Of a stretch of DNA of 64,000 nucleotides, positions 30,451 through 39,879 are shown piece by piece (the stretch's first letter is position 1; each line of letters opens with the position of its first letter). The stretch spans positions 1-64,000 of the forward strand of contig JACRIY010000124.1 in assembly GCA_016235805.1 (NCBI GenBank), written 5' to 3'. The position numbers were made by a program, and so were the translations under genes. Below the pieces are notes generated by a model that saw only the letters and a program-made list of their open reading frames with translations, was not told the origin of the DNA and made no database searches. The stretch comes from Rhodocyclales bacterium. GTDB lineage: Bacteria; Pseudomonadota; Gammaproteobacteria; Burkholderiales; Rhodocyclaceae.

Positions 30451-31611
30451 CTTGACATAGCCCGCTACGGCCAGGTCTTTACCCCGCCTGAGATCGTCGC
30501 GCGCATGCTCGCGCTGCGCCGCAACCATGGCCGCGTGCTCGATCCCGCCTGCGGCGATGGTGCATTCTCGAACCACATTCCGGGCTGCGTGGCAATCGAA
30601 ATGGATCCGGCCCACTGTCCTGCCGACGCCTTGAACCTCGACTTCTTCGCCTATCCGGAAGGCGAAAAATTCGCCACCATCATCGGCAATCCGCCTTACG
30701 TCAAGGCGCGCGACATCCTGCCGGAGACCGCGCTGCGCCTGGGTTCCAGCCTGCTTGATGGCCACGCCAACCTCTACCTGCATTTCATCGAGAAATGCGT
30801 GCGCCACCTCGCGCCCGGCGGCGAGCTGATCCTGATCACGCCCAGAGACTTCCTCAAGGCTACCGGCGCCGGGCGGCTCAACACCTGGCTCTGCGACCAA
30901 GGCACCATCACCGACTTCGAGGACCTCGGCGACGCGAAGATATTCGCCGGCGCCACCCCCAACTGCGCCATCTGGCGTTTCGAGAAAGGCAACGCCAGCC
31001 ATCGCCTGAAGGACGGTCGGCGCATGGCGCTGTCGGGTGGTCAGCTGATGTTCACCCGCGGCATCTACAGCCTGCCTCTGGCCAGCGTGTTCGCCGTCAA
31101 GGTCGGCGCGGTTTCCGGTGCCGACGAGATCTTCAGCAACGCGGAATTCGCCAATGCCGACTTCGTCTGCTCGAAGACCGCGCAGAGCGGCGAAACGCGG
31201 CGCATGATCTGGCGCGACCGCGAAGGTCCGATCGCCTGGCTGGAGCAGCACAAGCAACGCCTGCTGGCGCGCCGCGTGACGCGTTTCGACGAAGCCAACT
31301 GGTGGAAGTGGGGACGCCGCCACCATGTTTCCGAGGCTCCGCGCATCTATGTCAATGGCAAGACCCGCAATGCGCGTCCCTTCTTCCTCCATCCCTGCAC
31401 CAACTATGACGGCGCCGTGATTGCCCTGTTTCCGCACCGCGCGAACCTGAAGGACGCCGAACTGCGGCGCCTGGCGGAAATGCTCAACGATGTCGACTGG
31501 AGCGAACTGGGTTTCGTTTGCGACGGCCGCTTCCTCTTCGCCCAGCGCAGCCTGGAACAGGCCCTGCTGCCGGAGGCCTTCGCCGAATTCGCGGTCAAGG
31601 GTCTGGTGTAA
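30433..31611 (+). CDS. TaqI/Eco57I-class N6 DNA methyltransferase, orphan (no restriction gene in window)
   Basis: YGQVFTPPEIVARML, RVLDPACGDGAFS, IIGNPPYVK (NPPY catalytic motif), LILITPRDFLKATG. Confidence 0.87.
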   Translation: MPPAPTLDIARYGQVFTPPEIVARMLALRRNHGRVLDPACGDGAFSNHIPGCVAIEMDPAHCPADALNLDFFAYPEGEKFATIIGNPPYVKARDILPETALRLGSSLLDGHANLYLHFIEKCVRHLAPGGELILITPRDFLKATGAGRLNTWLCDQGTITDFEDLGDAKIFAGATPNCAIWRFEKGNASHRLKDGRRMALSGGQLMFTRGIYSLPLASVFAVKVGAVSGADEIFSNAEFANADFVCSKTAQSGETRRMIWRDREGPIAWLEQHKQRLLARRVTRFDEANWWKWGRRHHVSEAPRIYVNGKTRNARPFFLHPCTNYDGAVIALFPHRANLKDAELRRLAEMLNDVDWSELGFVCDGRFLFAQRSLEQALLPEAFAEFAVKGLV

Positions 31612-31658
31612 GATCATTTGCAAAAACCGTCAACGGTTCGTCCAGGTATCAGAAACCC

Positions 31659-32954
31659 ATGGTTCCACACCTCACCACTGCGCTCACCGGCCCGTTGCTC
31701 GACCTCGAGCGGCGCATCCTCGACAACGGCACCACGGTCGAGCGCTGGCTGCGCACCCAATGGCTGGAGCACACGCCGCCGTTCTACACCTCGGTCGACC
31801 TGCGCAACGCCGGCTTCAAGCTCGCACCCGTCGATACCAACCTGTTCCCGGGCGGCTTCAACAACCTCAACCCGGCCTTCCTGCCGCTGTGCGTGCAGGC
31901 CGCGATGTCGGCCATCGAGAAGATCTGCCCGGAGGCGAGGAACCTCCTGCTGATTCCCGAAAACCACACGCGCAACCAGTTCTACCTGATGAACGTCGCG
32001 CGCCTGGCGACCATCCTCGGCCACACCGGGCTCAATGTGCGCGTCGGCAGCCTGCTGCCGGAGATCACCGCGCCCACCACCCTGGACCTGCCCGACGGCC
32101 ACAAACTGGTGCTGGAACCGCTGAAGCGCATCGGCACCGAAGGCCGCCGGTTAGGACTCGACGACTTCGATCCCTGCGCCATCCTGCTCAACAATGACCT
32201 TTCCGGCGGTGTTCCGCCCATCCTGGAGAACGTCCACGAGCAGTTCCTTATCCCGCCGCTGTGGGCCGGTTGGCACGTACGCCGCAAGTCGAAGCATTTC
32301 GCCGCCTACCAGGACGTCGCTATTGCTTTCGCCAAGGAACTGGGCATCGATCCCTGGCTGATCAATTCGGAGTTCGAGACCTGCGGCAAGGTGAATTTCC
32401 ACGAGCGTTCCGGTGAGGAGTGCCTCGCTGCCAACATCGACACGCTGCTCTACCGGATGCGCGCCAAGTACAAGGAATACGGCATCGAGTCCGAGCCCTT
32501 CGTCATCGTCAAGGCCGATGCCGGCACTTATGGCATGGGGATCATGACGGTGAAGGATGCCAGCGAGGTGAAGAACCTCAACCGCAAGCAGCGCAACAAG
32601 ATGGCCGTGGTGAAGGAAGGCATGCAGGTCACCGAGGTCATCATCCAGGAAGGCGTGCCCACCTTCGAGCGCGTCGACGAGGGCACGGCCGAACCGGTGG
32701 TGTACATGATCGACCGTTACGTCGTCGGCGGCTTCTACCGCGTCAATACGGCGCGCGGCATTGACGAGAACCTCAACGCGCCGGGCATGACCTTCAAGCC
32801 GCTGGCCTTCGAGACCGGCTGCAGCCTGCCCGACGCCCAGCTCGCGCCCGACGCGCCGCCCAACCGCTTCTATGCCTACGGCGTGATCGCGCGCCTGGCC
32901 ATGCTGGCGGCATCGCTCGAACTGGAACGTGCGGCGCCGGTGGAGCTGTCGTGA
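31659..32954 (+). CDS. gshA: Glutamate-cysteine ligase (proteobacterial GshA type)
   Basis: FYTSVDLRNAGFKLAPVDTNLFPGGFNNL, IVKADAGTYGMGIMTV; followed by gshB. Confidence 0.88.
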   Translation: MVPHLTTALTGPLLDLERRILDNGTTVERWLRTQWLEHTPPFYTSVDLRNAGFKLAPVDTNLFPGGFNNLNPAFLPLCVQAAMSAIEKICPEARNLLLIPENHTRNQFYLMNVARLATILGHTGLNVRVGSLLPEITAPTTLDLPDGHKLVLEPLKRIGTEGRRLGLDDFDPCAILLNNDLSGGVPPILENVHEQFLIPPLWAGWHVRRKSKHFAAYQDVAIAFAKELGIDPWLINSEFETCGKVNFHERSGEECLAANIDTLLYRMRAKYKEYGIESEPFVIVKADAGTYGMGIMTVKDASEVKNLNRKQRNKMAVVKEGMQVTEVIIQEGVPTFERVDEGTAEPVVYMIDRYVVGGFYRVNTARGIDENLNAPGMTFKPLAFETGCSLPDAQLAPDAPPNRFYAYGVIARLAMLAASLELERAAPVELS

Positions 32955-33898
32955 AGCTGGCCTTCATCGTCGATCCGCTGGAGGACATCAAGGCCTACAA
33001 GGATTCCAGCGTCGCGATGATGCGCTGCGCAGCGAAGCGCGGGCACCAGATATGGACCATCCAGCGCGCGGCGCTGACCTGGCGCGACGGCGTCGTTGCC
33101 GCGCGCGCGCAGCGCCTGGAAGTCGGCGCTGGTGACACGGCGTGGTACTCCGTCACCGAGGAATCGGTGCTGCCGCTCACCGCCTACGACTCCGTGCTGA
33201 TGCGCCAGGACCCGCCCTTCGATTTCGAGTACGTCGCCGCGACATGGCTGCTGGAACGCGCCGAGGCTGAGGGCGCGCGCATCTGGAATCGGCCGCGCTC
33301 GATCCGCGACCACTCCGAGAAGGTCGCCATCGCCGAGTTTCCGCACTACACGCCGACCACGCTGATCGCCCGCGACCCGGCCGACATCCACGCCTTCATC
33401 GACGAACTGGAAGACGTCATCCTCAAGCCGCTCGACGGAATGGGCGGCAGCAGTATTTTCCGCGTCACGCGCAGTGATCCCAACCGAAACGTGATCGTCG
33501 AGACACTGACCGCCTTCGGCACACGCAGCATCATGGCGCAACGCTACCTGCCGGCCATCAGCCACGGCGACAAGCGCATCCTGCTGATCGCCGGCGAGCC
33601 GGTGCCCTACTGCCTGGCGCGCATCCCCAAGGCCGGCGAGTCGCGCGGCAACCTCGCCGCCGGCGGCAAGGGCGTGGCGCGCCCGCTGCTGGGGCGCGAC
33701 CGCGAAATCGCCGAGGCGCTGGCGCCGACACTTTGGGCGCGCGGACTGCTGATCGTCGGGCTGGACGTGATCGGCGACAGCCTGACCGAGATCAACGTCA
33801 CCAGCCCTACCTGCTTCGTCGAGATCGCGCAGCAGACGCGCTTCGACGTTGCGGCGATGCTGGTCGACGCGCTGGAAAGGGAATGCGCCGCCTCCTGA
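32951..33898 (+). CDS. gshB: Glutathione synthase
   Basis: MKLAFIVDPLEDIKAYKDSSVAMM, VLMRQDPPFDFEYVAATWLL, KPLDGMGGSSIFRV. Confidence 0.95.
   Translation: MKLAFIVDPLEDIKAYKDSSVAMMRCAAKRGHQIWTIQRAALTWRDGVVAARAQRLEVGAGDTAWYSVTEESVLPLTAYDSVLMRQDPPFDFEYVAATWLLERAEAEGARIWNRPRSIRDHSEKVAIAEFPHYTPTTLIARDPADIHAFIDELEDVILKPLDGMGGSSIFRVTRSDPNRNVIVETLTAFGTRSIMAQRYLPAISHGDKRILLIAGEPVPYCLARIPKAGESRGNLAAGGKGVARPLLGRDREIAEALAPTLWARGLLIVGLDVIGDSLTEINVTSPTCFVEIAQQTRFDVAAMLVDALERECAAS
33121..33141 (+). repeat. Diverged 21-nt core repeat in gshB
   Basis: AGTCGGCGCTGGTGACACGGC, two mismatches; encodes EVGAGDTA. Confidence 0.5.
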
Positions 33899-35067
33899 CG
33901 CTGCTCGTCGTGGCCTGCGTGCTCGCCGCCTGCGGGCCACCGGCGCCCTGGCGGCAGGAGTCCTATGTCTTCGGCACCCGGGTCGACCTGGCAATCGTCG
34001 GTGTGCCGGAGGATCGCGCGCGCGCCGCCGCCAATCGCGTGCTGCAGGATTTCGACTACCTGCATCGCACTTACCACGCCTGGCAGCCGTCGGATCTGTC
34101 GGCACTCAACGAGGCCATCGCCGCCGGGCGCGCCAAGGAAGTTTCGCCGGAATTCGGCGCCTTCATCCGTGAAGCGCAGTCGGTCGCCGCCGCCGGCGAC
34201 CACCTGTTCGATCCCGGCATCGGCCGCCTGATTGCGCTGTGGGGCTTCCATACCGACGAGATCCAGCCACGCCTGCCCGATCCGGGCGCCGTGGCGGCGC
34301 TGGTCGCGCAGCATCCGTCGATCGCCGATCTGCGCGTGAGCGAGGGGTCATGCCTTGAGCAGCGCAGCGGCGAACCAAAATCACCCCCTTCAGGGCGAAG
34401 GCAGGGTTTCGCGGAGCACTGCTCCGCGCTGCCGCAGCCGACTGGCTGTGCAAAGCCAGTCGTGGGACGGGGGGCGGGGGGATGGTGCGTAAAAAGCCGA
34501 AGCAATAGCGCAGCTATGGACTTCGGCGGCTACCTGAAGGGCGTCGCGCTCGACCGTGCCGCCGCATCGCTGAAGCAGGACGGCATCGCCAACGCGCTGA
34601 TCAACATCGGCGGCAATGTCATGGCGCTGGGCAGCCGCGACGGCGCCGGCACGCCCTGGCGCATCGGCATCCAGCACCCGCGCCCGCAGTCCGTCGGCGG
34701 CGCGCCGCTGGCGACGCTGGACCTGCGGGACGGCGAGGCCATCGGCACTTCGGGCGACTACCACCGCTTTTTCGAATTCGGCGGGCGGCGCTATCCGCAC
34801 CTGCTCGATCCGCGCAGCGGCTTTCCTGCCGAAGGTACGCAGGCGGTGACGGTGCTGGTGGCGCCGGGGCCTGCGGTGGGCATGAAGTCCGACGCCCTGT
34901 CCAAACCCATTTTCATCGCCGGCCGCGACTGGCGCAACATGGCACAAAGGCTCGGTGTCGACGCGGTGCTGAAAGTCGGCGCTGACGGCGCGGCGCAGGC
35001 GACCCCGGCGATGCAGGCGCGCATCAAGATCGAAATTCCGGACCTGAAACTGGAGACAGTCCAATGA
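33883..35067 (+). CDS. apbE: FAD:protein FMN transferase (ApbE) with an in-frame repeat-derived insertion
   Basis: MRRLLTLLVVACVLAACGPP lipoprotein signal, MDFGGYLKGVALDRAA, NIGGNVMALG; insertion SCLEQRSGEPKSPPSGRRQGFAEHCSALPQPTG... Confidence 0.85.
   Translation: MRRLLTLLVVACVLAACGPPAPWRQESYVFGTRVDLAIVGVPEDRARAAANRVLQDFDYLHRTYHAWQPSDLSALNEAIAAGRAKEVSPEFGAFIREAQSVAAAGDHLFDPGIGRLIALWGFHTDEIQPRLPDPGAVAALVAQHPSIADLRVSEGSCLEQRSGEPKSPPSGRRQGFAEHCSALPQPTGCAKPVVGRGAGGWCVKSRSNSAAMDFGGYLKGVALDRAAASLKQDGIANALINIGGNVMALGSRDGAGTPWRIGIQHPRPQSVGGAPLATLDLRDGEAIGTSGDYHRFFEFGGRRYPHLLDPRSGFPAEGTQAVTVLVAPGPAVGMKSDALSKPIFIAGRDWRNMAQRLGVDAVLKVGADGAAQATPAMQARIKIEIPDLKLETVQ
34357..34488 (+). repeat. ~130-nt double-hairpin repeat, copy 1, inside apbE
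   Basis: Shares GGCAGGGTTTCGCGGAGCACTGCTCCGCGCTGCCGCAGCCG with 55356-55486 (reverse orientation); hairpins 34410-34428 and 34440-34461. Confidence 0.85.
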
Positions 35068-35252
35068 CAGTCGACCCCGACATCGAACGCAACGTGCGCC
35101 GCACCGTCGGCATCGAGGCCATGCGCCGCATCCGTCGCATCGTCGATGCGGACAATGAACTCGAAGCCCAGAAAGCGCGCTGGGCCCAGCGCATCGCGCT
35201 GGCCCTGATCGGCGCGGCGGCACTCGCCTTGGCGTGGTTCGCCTTCCGCTAG
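35064..35252 (+). CDS. Small single-TM hypothetical protein
   Basis: 62 aa; C-terminal IALALIGAAALALAWFAF; overlaps apbE stop. Confidence 0.6.
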   Translation: MTVDPDIERNVRRTVGIEAMRRIRRIVDADNELEAQKARWAQRIALALIGAAALALAWFAFR

Positions 35253-35261
35253 AATGCCGCC

Positions 35262-35651
35262 ATGATCGGAATCTTCCTGCTCACCCACAGTACTTACGGC
35301 GAAGCGCTGATCCAGTGTGCCTGCCACGTGCTCAACAAGCGGCCGCTGCAGATCGCCCAGCTCGGCGTCGCCGCGCAGGACGATCCGCTCGACGCGCTGC
35401 CGCTGGCGCGCGAGATGCTGAAGCTGGTGGATACCGGGCAGGGCGTGCTGATCCTCACCGACATCTATGGCGCGTCGCCCTCCAACCTCGCCATGAAACT
35501 GCTCGAGCCGGGACGCGTCGAAGGTGTGGCCGGTGTCAACCTGCCCATGCTGTTGCGCGCGCTGACGTACCGCGACAAGGACATGGAAACCCTCGTCACC
35601 CGCGCCGTGGCCGGCGGCCGCGACGGGGTCCTCAACATGCTGAAGCACTAG
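35262..35651 (+). CDS. PTS IIA component (EIIA-Man type)
   Basis: MIGIFLLTHSTYGEALIQCA, ILTDIYGASPSNLAMKL; followed by ptsH and ptsI. Confidence 0.9.
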   Translation: MIGIFLLTHSTYGEALIQCACHVLNKRPLQIAQLGVAAQDDPLDALPLAREMLKLVDTGQGVLILTDIYGASPSNLAMKLLEPGRVEGVAGVNLPMLLRALTYRDKDMETLVTRAVAGGRDGVLNMLKH

Positions 35652-35663
35652 CCCGGGAAGGCC

Positions 35664-35933
35664 ATGCCGCGCGCCGAAGCCGAAATCCTCAACAAGCTGG
35701 GCCTCCATGCGAGGGCCTCGGCCAAGCTCACCCAGCTCGCCGGTTCCTTCCCCTGCGAGGTCTGGATGGAGCGCGGCAGTCGCCGCATCAACGCCAAGAG
35801 CATCATGGGCGTGATGATGCTGGCCGCGGGCAAAGGTTCGACCGTGATCGTCGATACCGAAGGCGAGCGCGCCGACGAAGCGCTGCAGGAACTGCTGAAA
35901 CTTATCGCCGGCAAGTTCGGGGAACCCGAGTGA
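35664..35933 (+). CDS. ptsH: Phosphocarrier protein HPr
   Basis: KLGLHARASAKLTQLA, INAKSIMGVMMLAAGKGS. Confidence 0.95.
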   Translation: MPRAEAEILNKLGLHARASAKLTQLAGSFPCEVWMERGSRRINAKSIMGVMMLAAGKGSTVIVDTEGERADEALQELLKLIAGKFGEPE

Positions 35934-35955
35934 GCGACGGGCGCCGGGGCCGCGC

Positions 35956-37695
35956 ATGACGTTCAGCATCCACGGCCAGGCGGTTTCGGGCGGCATCGCG
36001 ATCGGCCGTGCCCACCTGGTATCGCATGCGATCCTCGAAGTCGCCCAATACCAGTTGCGCGAACGCGACGTGGCGGGCGAACTGGCCCGTTTCGACAAGG
36101 CCGTCGAGGTCGCCGGCGCCGAGCTCAACGCCCTGCGCGGCGAAGCCAGCGTGCCCGGTGCGCCGGCCGAGTTGTCCGCCTTCGTCGACCTGCACGCGAT
36201 GATCCTGGCCGATCCGGCGCTGACCGACGGTGTCCGTGTCCTCATCCGCGAACGTCGCTGCAATGCGGAATGGGCGATGGTGCAGCAAATGCAGCAGGTG
36301 GTCGACCAGTTCGACGAGTTCGAAGACGCCTACCTGCGCGAACGCAAGCAGGATATCGTGCAGGTCGTCGAGCGGGTGCTCAAGGTGCTGCAGGGCAAGG
36401 CGCGCAAGCTGGCGCGGCGCAAGACTGCCGTCGACGACGACGAGCTGATCGTGGTCGCCAACGATCTGTCCCCGGCCGACACCATACAGTTCAAGAACCT
36501 CAAGATCGGCGGTTTCGTCACCGACCTCGGCGGGTCCACGTCGCACACCGCCATCGTTGCCCGCAGCCTGGCGATTCCCGCCGTGGTCGGCATGCAGCAT
36601 GCCCGATCGCTGATCCAGGATGACGACCTGCTGATCGTCGATGGCACGCGCGGCGTGCTGATCGTCGATCCCGACCTCGGCGTGCTGCAGGAGTATCGCC
36701 TGCGGCGCTCGGCAATCGCGCTGGAGCGTTCCAAGCTCAAGCGCCTGGTCACGGGACGCTCACAGACCCTGGACGGCGAGGATGTCTTCCTCCACGCCAA
36801 CATCGAATTGCCGCAGGATGCCGAGCGCGCCAAGGAAGTCGGCGCCGACGGCGTCGGCCTCTATCGCACCGAGTTCCTTTTCATGAACCGCGACGAACTG
36901 CCCGACGAAGACGAGCAGTTCGAGGCCTACCGCAGCGTGGTGCGTGCCATGGGCGAGCGGCCGGTGACGATCCGCACGCTCGACATCGGCGCCGACAAGG
37001 AAGCGCGCGCCCTGCGCAATCGGGCCGGCAACCAGGCAGCGCCCAATCCGGCGCTCGGCCTGCGCGCGATCCGCTTCTGCCTCGCCGAGCCGCAACTCTT
37101 CCTGGTGCAGTTGCGCGCCATCCTGCGCGCCTCGCACTACGGCAAGGTACGCCTGCTGATCCCGATGCTGGCGCATGCCACCGAGATCGAACAGACCTTG
37201 GCGCTGGTCGAGCTGGCCAAGCTGCAGCTGCGCGAAGCGCGGCAGAAGTTCGACGCCGTGGCGATCGGCGGCATGATCGAAATCCCTGCCGCGGCGCTGT
37301 CGCTGGGCCCCTTCCTGCGCCGGCTGAACTTCCTTTCGATCGGTACCAACGACCTGATCCAGTACACCCTGGCCATCGACCGCACCGACGGATCGGTCGC
37401 CCACCTCTATGATCCGCTGCACCCCGCTGTCCTCAAGCTGATCTCGCAGACCATCCAGGGCGCGCAACGGGTCGGCATGCCGGTTGCGGTGTGCGGGGAA
37501 ATGGCCGGCGACCCGAAGCTGACCAAGCTGCTGCTGGGCATGGGTTTGCGCGAATTCTCCATGCATCCGGCGCAACTGCTGGAAGTGAAACAGCAGGTCA
37601 TGATGTCGGACTCTGCGCAACTCGCGGTGCGCGTCGCCAAGCTGCTCAAATCCGACGAGCCCGAAAAGATCAGCGAGCAACTGGACAAGCTCTAG
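35956..37695 (+). CDS. ptsI: Phosphoenolpyruvate-protein phosphotransferase (enzyme I)
   Basis: GGSTSHTAIVARSLAIPAVVG, GVGLYRTEFLFMNRDELPDEDEQF, SIGTNDLIQYTLAIDR. Confidence 0.95.
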   Translation: MTFSIHGQAVSGGIAIGRAHLVSHAILEVAQYQLRERDVAGELARFDKAVEVAGAELNALRGEASVPGAPAELSAFVDLHAMILADPALTDGVRVLIRERRCNAEWAMVQQMQQVVDQFDEFEDAYLRERKQDIVQVVERVLKVLQGKARKLARRKTAVDDDELIVVANDLSPADTIQFKNLKIGGFVTDLGGSTSHTAIVARSLAIPAVVGMQHARSLIQDDDLLIVDGTRGVLIVDPDLGVLQEYRLRRSAIALERSKLKRLVTGRSQTLDGEDVFLHANIELPQDAERAKEVGADGVGLYRTEFLFMNRDELPDEDEQFEAYRSVVRAMGERPVTIRTLDIGADKEARALRNRAGNQAAPNPALGLRAIRFCLAEPQLFLVQLRAILRASHYGKVRLLIPMLAHATEIEQTLALVELAKLQLREARQKFDAVAIGGMIEIPAAALSLGPFLRRLNFLSIGTNDLIQYTLAIDRTDGSVAHLYDPLHPAVLKLISQTIQGAQRVGMPVAVCGEMAGDPKLTKLLLGMGLREFSMHPAQLLEVKQQVMMSDSAQLAVRVAKLLKSDEPEKISEQLDKL

Positions 37696-37748
37696 CACCG
37701 AGCCAGCTCCGATTGACAAGCCTCGCGCCACGCGGCATAGTCTGCCCA

Positions 37749-37802
37749 TAGCGCCAATTTGACTCGGCTTGCGGGCGCACTACAAATACGGCTAAGCGAG
37801 AC
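37749..37802 (+). promoter_or_regulatory. SAM-II-like riboswitch upstream of metX
   Basis: GCGCC-AATTTGACTCGGCTTGCG-GGCGC P1 stem; pseudoknot CTCG(g)CTT with AAGCGAG; GGCTAAG segment; upstream of metX. Confidence 0.65.
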
Positions 37803-37810
37803 GGAAGTCA

Positions 37811-37850
37811 CAACGCCCGGATCGCTTGTTTCACGCGCTCGCGGGCGTTG
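37811..37850 (+). terminator. Attenuator/terminator-like hairpin after the riboswitch candidate
   Basis: CAACGCCCG (37811-37819) pairs with CGGGCGTTG (37842-37850), then CTGTTT. Confidence 0.45.
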
Positions 37851-37912
37851 CTGTTTGCGGGCTGCGGATCGCGGCAATGCGCCGGTTGGCGCGCACGTTG
37901 GATGGATTTTGA

Positions 37913-39031
37913 ATGTCAGGTGTCGGTCTCGTCGCAGCGCAACGCGCGCAATTCAGCCAGCCGCTTCAATTGAAGGGCGGCGGCGTGTTGCCCGCCTTCG
38001 ACCTCGTCTATGAAACCTACGGCACGCTCAATGCCGCCAAGTCCAACGCGATCCTCGTCTGCCACGCGCTGTCCGGCCACCACCACGTCGCTGGCCATAC
38101 GGCGGACAACCTGGCCAACCTCGGCTGGTGGGACAACATCGTCGGGCCCGGACGCCCGCTCGACACCGACCGTTTCTTTATCGTCGGCGTGAACAACCTC
38201 GGCGGCTGCCATGGTTCCACCGGCCCGGCCAGCCCCAATCCCGCCACCGGCAAGCCTTGGGGCGCGGACTTCCCCGTGGTTACCGTCGAAGACTGGGTCG
38301 ACTCCCACGCCCGGCTCGCCGACCACCTCGGCATCGATGCCTGGGCGGCCACCATGGGCGGTTCGCTGGGCGGGATGCAGGCGCTGCAATGGACACTGTC
38401 GTATCCGCAGCGGGTGCGCCACGCCCTGGTCATCGCCGCGACGCCCAAGCTCTCGGCCGAGAACATCGCCTTCAACGACGTCGCGCGCCAGGCGATCCTG
38501 ACCGATCCCGATTTCCACGGCGGGCACTTCTACGAGCATGGCGTGAGGCCGCTGCGCGGCCTGCGCCTGGCGCGCATGCTTGGCCACATCACCTACCTGT
38601 CCGATGACCAGATGGCCGAGAAATTCGGCCGTCGCCTGCGCACCGGCGCCGGCAGCTATGGCTTCGATGTCGAATTCGAGATCGAATCCTACCTGCGCTA
38701 CCAGGGCGACAAGTTCGCCGGCGTGTTCGATGCCAACACCTACCTGCGCATGACCAAGGCGCTCGACTATTTCGACCCTGCGCTGGACTACGACGGCGAC
38801 CTGGCGCGCGCGCTGGCCCGGGCCAGCGCCAAATTCCTCGTGGTGGCCTTCAGTACCGACTGGCGTTTCTCGCCCGAACGCTCGCGCGAGATCGTTCATG
38901 CCATGGTGCATAACGGACAGGAGGTGGCCTATGCCGAAATCAACAGCGCCCACGGCCACGATTCCTTCCTCATGGACGAACCCCACTACCACGCCGTGGT
39001 GGACGCCTACCTGAAACGGATCAAGCTATGA
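37913..39031 (+). CDS. metX: Homoserine O-acyltransferase
   Basis: [52 protein letters not shown]. Confidence 0.95.
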   Translation: MSGVGLVAAQRAQFSQPLQLKGGGVLPAFDLVYETYGTLNAAKSNAILVCHALSGHHHVAGHTADNLANLGWWDNIVGPGRPLDTDRFFIVGVNNLGGCHGSTGPASPNPATGKPWGADFPVVTVEDWVDSHARLADHLGIDAWAATMGGSLGGMQALQWTLSYPQRVRHALVIAATPKLSAENIAFNDVARQAILTDPDFHGGHFYEHGVRPLRGLRLARMLGHITYLSDDQMAEKFGRRLRTGAGSYGFDVEFEIESYLRYQGDKFAGVFDANTYLRMTKALDYFDPALDYDGDLARALARASAKFLVVAFSTDWRFSPERSREIVHAMVHNGQEVAYAEINSAHGHDSFLMDEPHYHAVVDAYLKRIKL

Positions 39032-39621
39032 CCCAGGCAATGGAACGAGCGGATTTCGATCTCATCGCCAGCTGGGTGCAGCCCGGCGAGCGCGTGCTCG
39101 ACCTCGGCTGCGGCGATGGTTCGCTGCTGAAACGCCTGATCGAGGAACGCGGCGCCAAGGGCTACGGCGTGGAACTGGAAGACGCCGAAGTGCTCGCCGC
39201 CATTGCCAACGGCATCAACGTGATCCAGGGCAACCTGGAGCAGGGCCTGGCCGGCTTCGACGACCAGACCTTCAACCACGTCGTGCTCTCGCGCACCCTG
39301 CAGACCGTGCGTCACACCGAGCGCATCCTCGGCGAAATGCTGCGCGTCGGACGCGAGGCGGTGGTCAGTTTTCCGAATTTTGCCTACTGGAAGAACCGCA
39401 TGGCGGTCATGGCCGGGCGCATGCCGGTGTCGGAAGACCTGCCCTACGAGTGGTTCGACACGCCCAACCTGCGCTTTTTCACCCTGCTGGATTTCGAGTC
39501 GCTGTGTTCGAAGATGGGCCTCGTCATTCGCGAGCGGCAGGTGCTTGATGAGGCGGGTCGCCAGGTCACGGAAGAGCCGAACTTCCTCGGCAGCCTGGCG
39601 GTTTACCGGCTCGGCCGCTGA
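39028..39621 (+). CDS. metW: Methionine biosynthesis protein MetW
   Basis: [34 protein letters not shown]; follows metX with ATGA overlap. Confidence 0.93.
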   Translation: MTQAMERADFDLIASWVQPGERVLDLGCGDGSLLKRLIEERGAKGYGVELEDAEVLAAIANGINVIQGNLEQGLAGFDDQTFNHVVLSRTLQTVRHTERILGEMLRVGREAVVSFPNFAYWKNRMAVMAGRMPVSEDLPYEWFDTPNLRFFTLLDFESLCSKMGLVIRERQVLDEAGRQVTEEPNFLGSLAVYRLGR

Positions 39622-39634
39622 CGCCGAGCGTGGA

Positions 39635-39805
39635 TCAGTCGGGGGCTTTTACCTCGGTGGCCGGTGGCGGCGCTGCAGGCTCGGGGTTTTCGGTGCCTTC
39701 CTGAATCGCCGGACCGCCGGCCTTGCGCAGGCGCTTTTCCTCTTTCTTGGCTTTCTTCGCCAGATCTCGCTGGCGCTTTTCGAACGAATAATTTGGTTTT
39801 GCCAT
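39635..39805 (-). CDS. Small basic protein, 56 aa, missed by the supplied ORF track (under 60 aa)
   Basis: MAKPNYSFEKRQRDLAKKAKKEEKRLRKAGGPAIQEGTENPEPAAPPPATEVKAPD*. Confidence 0.65.
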   Translation of the reverse strand: MAKPNYSFEKRQRDLAKKAKKEEKRLRKAGGPAIQEGTENPEPAAPPPATEVKAPD

Positions 39806-39879
39806 CGGGGACCTCGGTCAGGGATTTGGGGAGCTGTATGCCCGCAATTGTACGGCACCCGCTCTGCGAAGCGGCGTCG

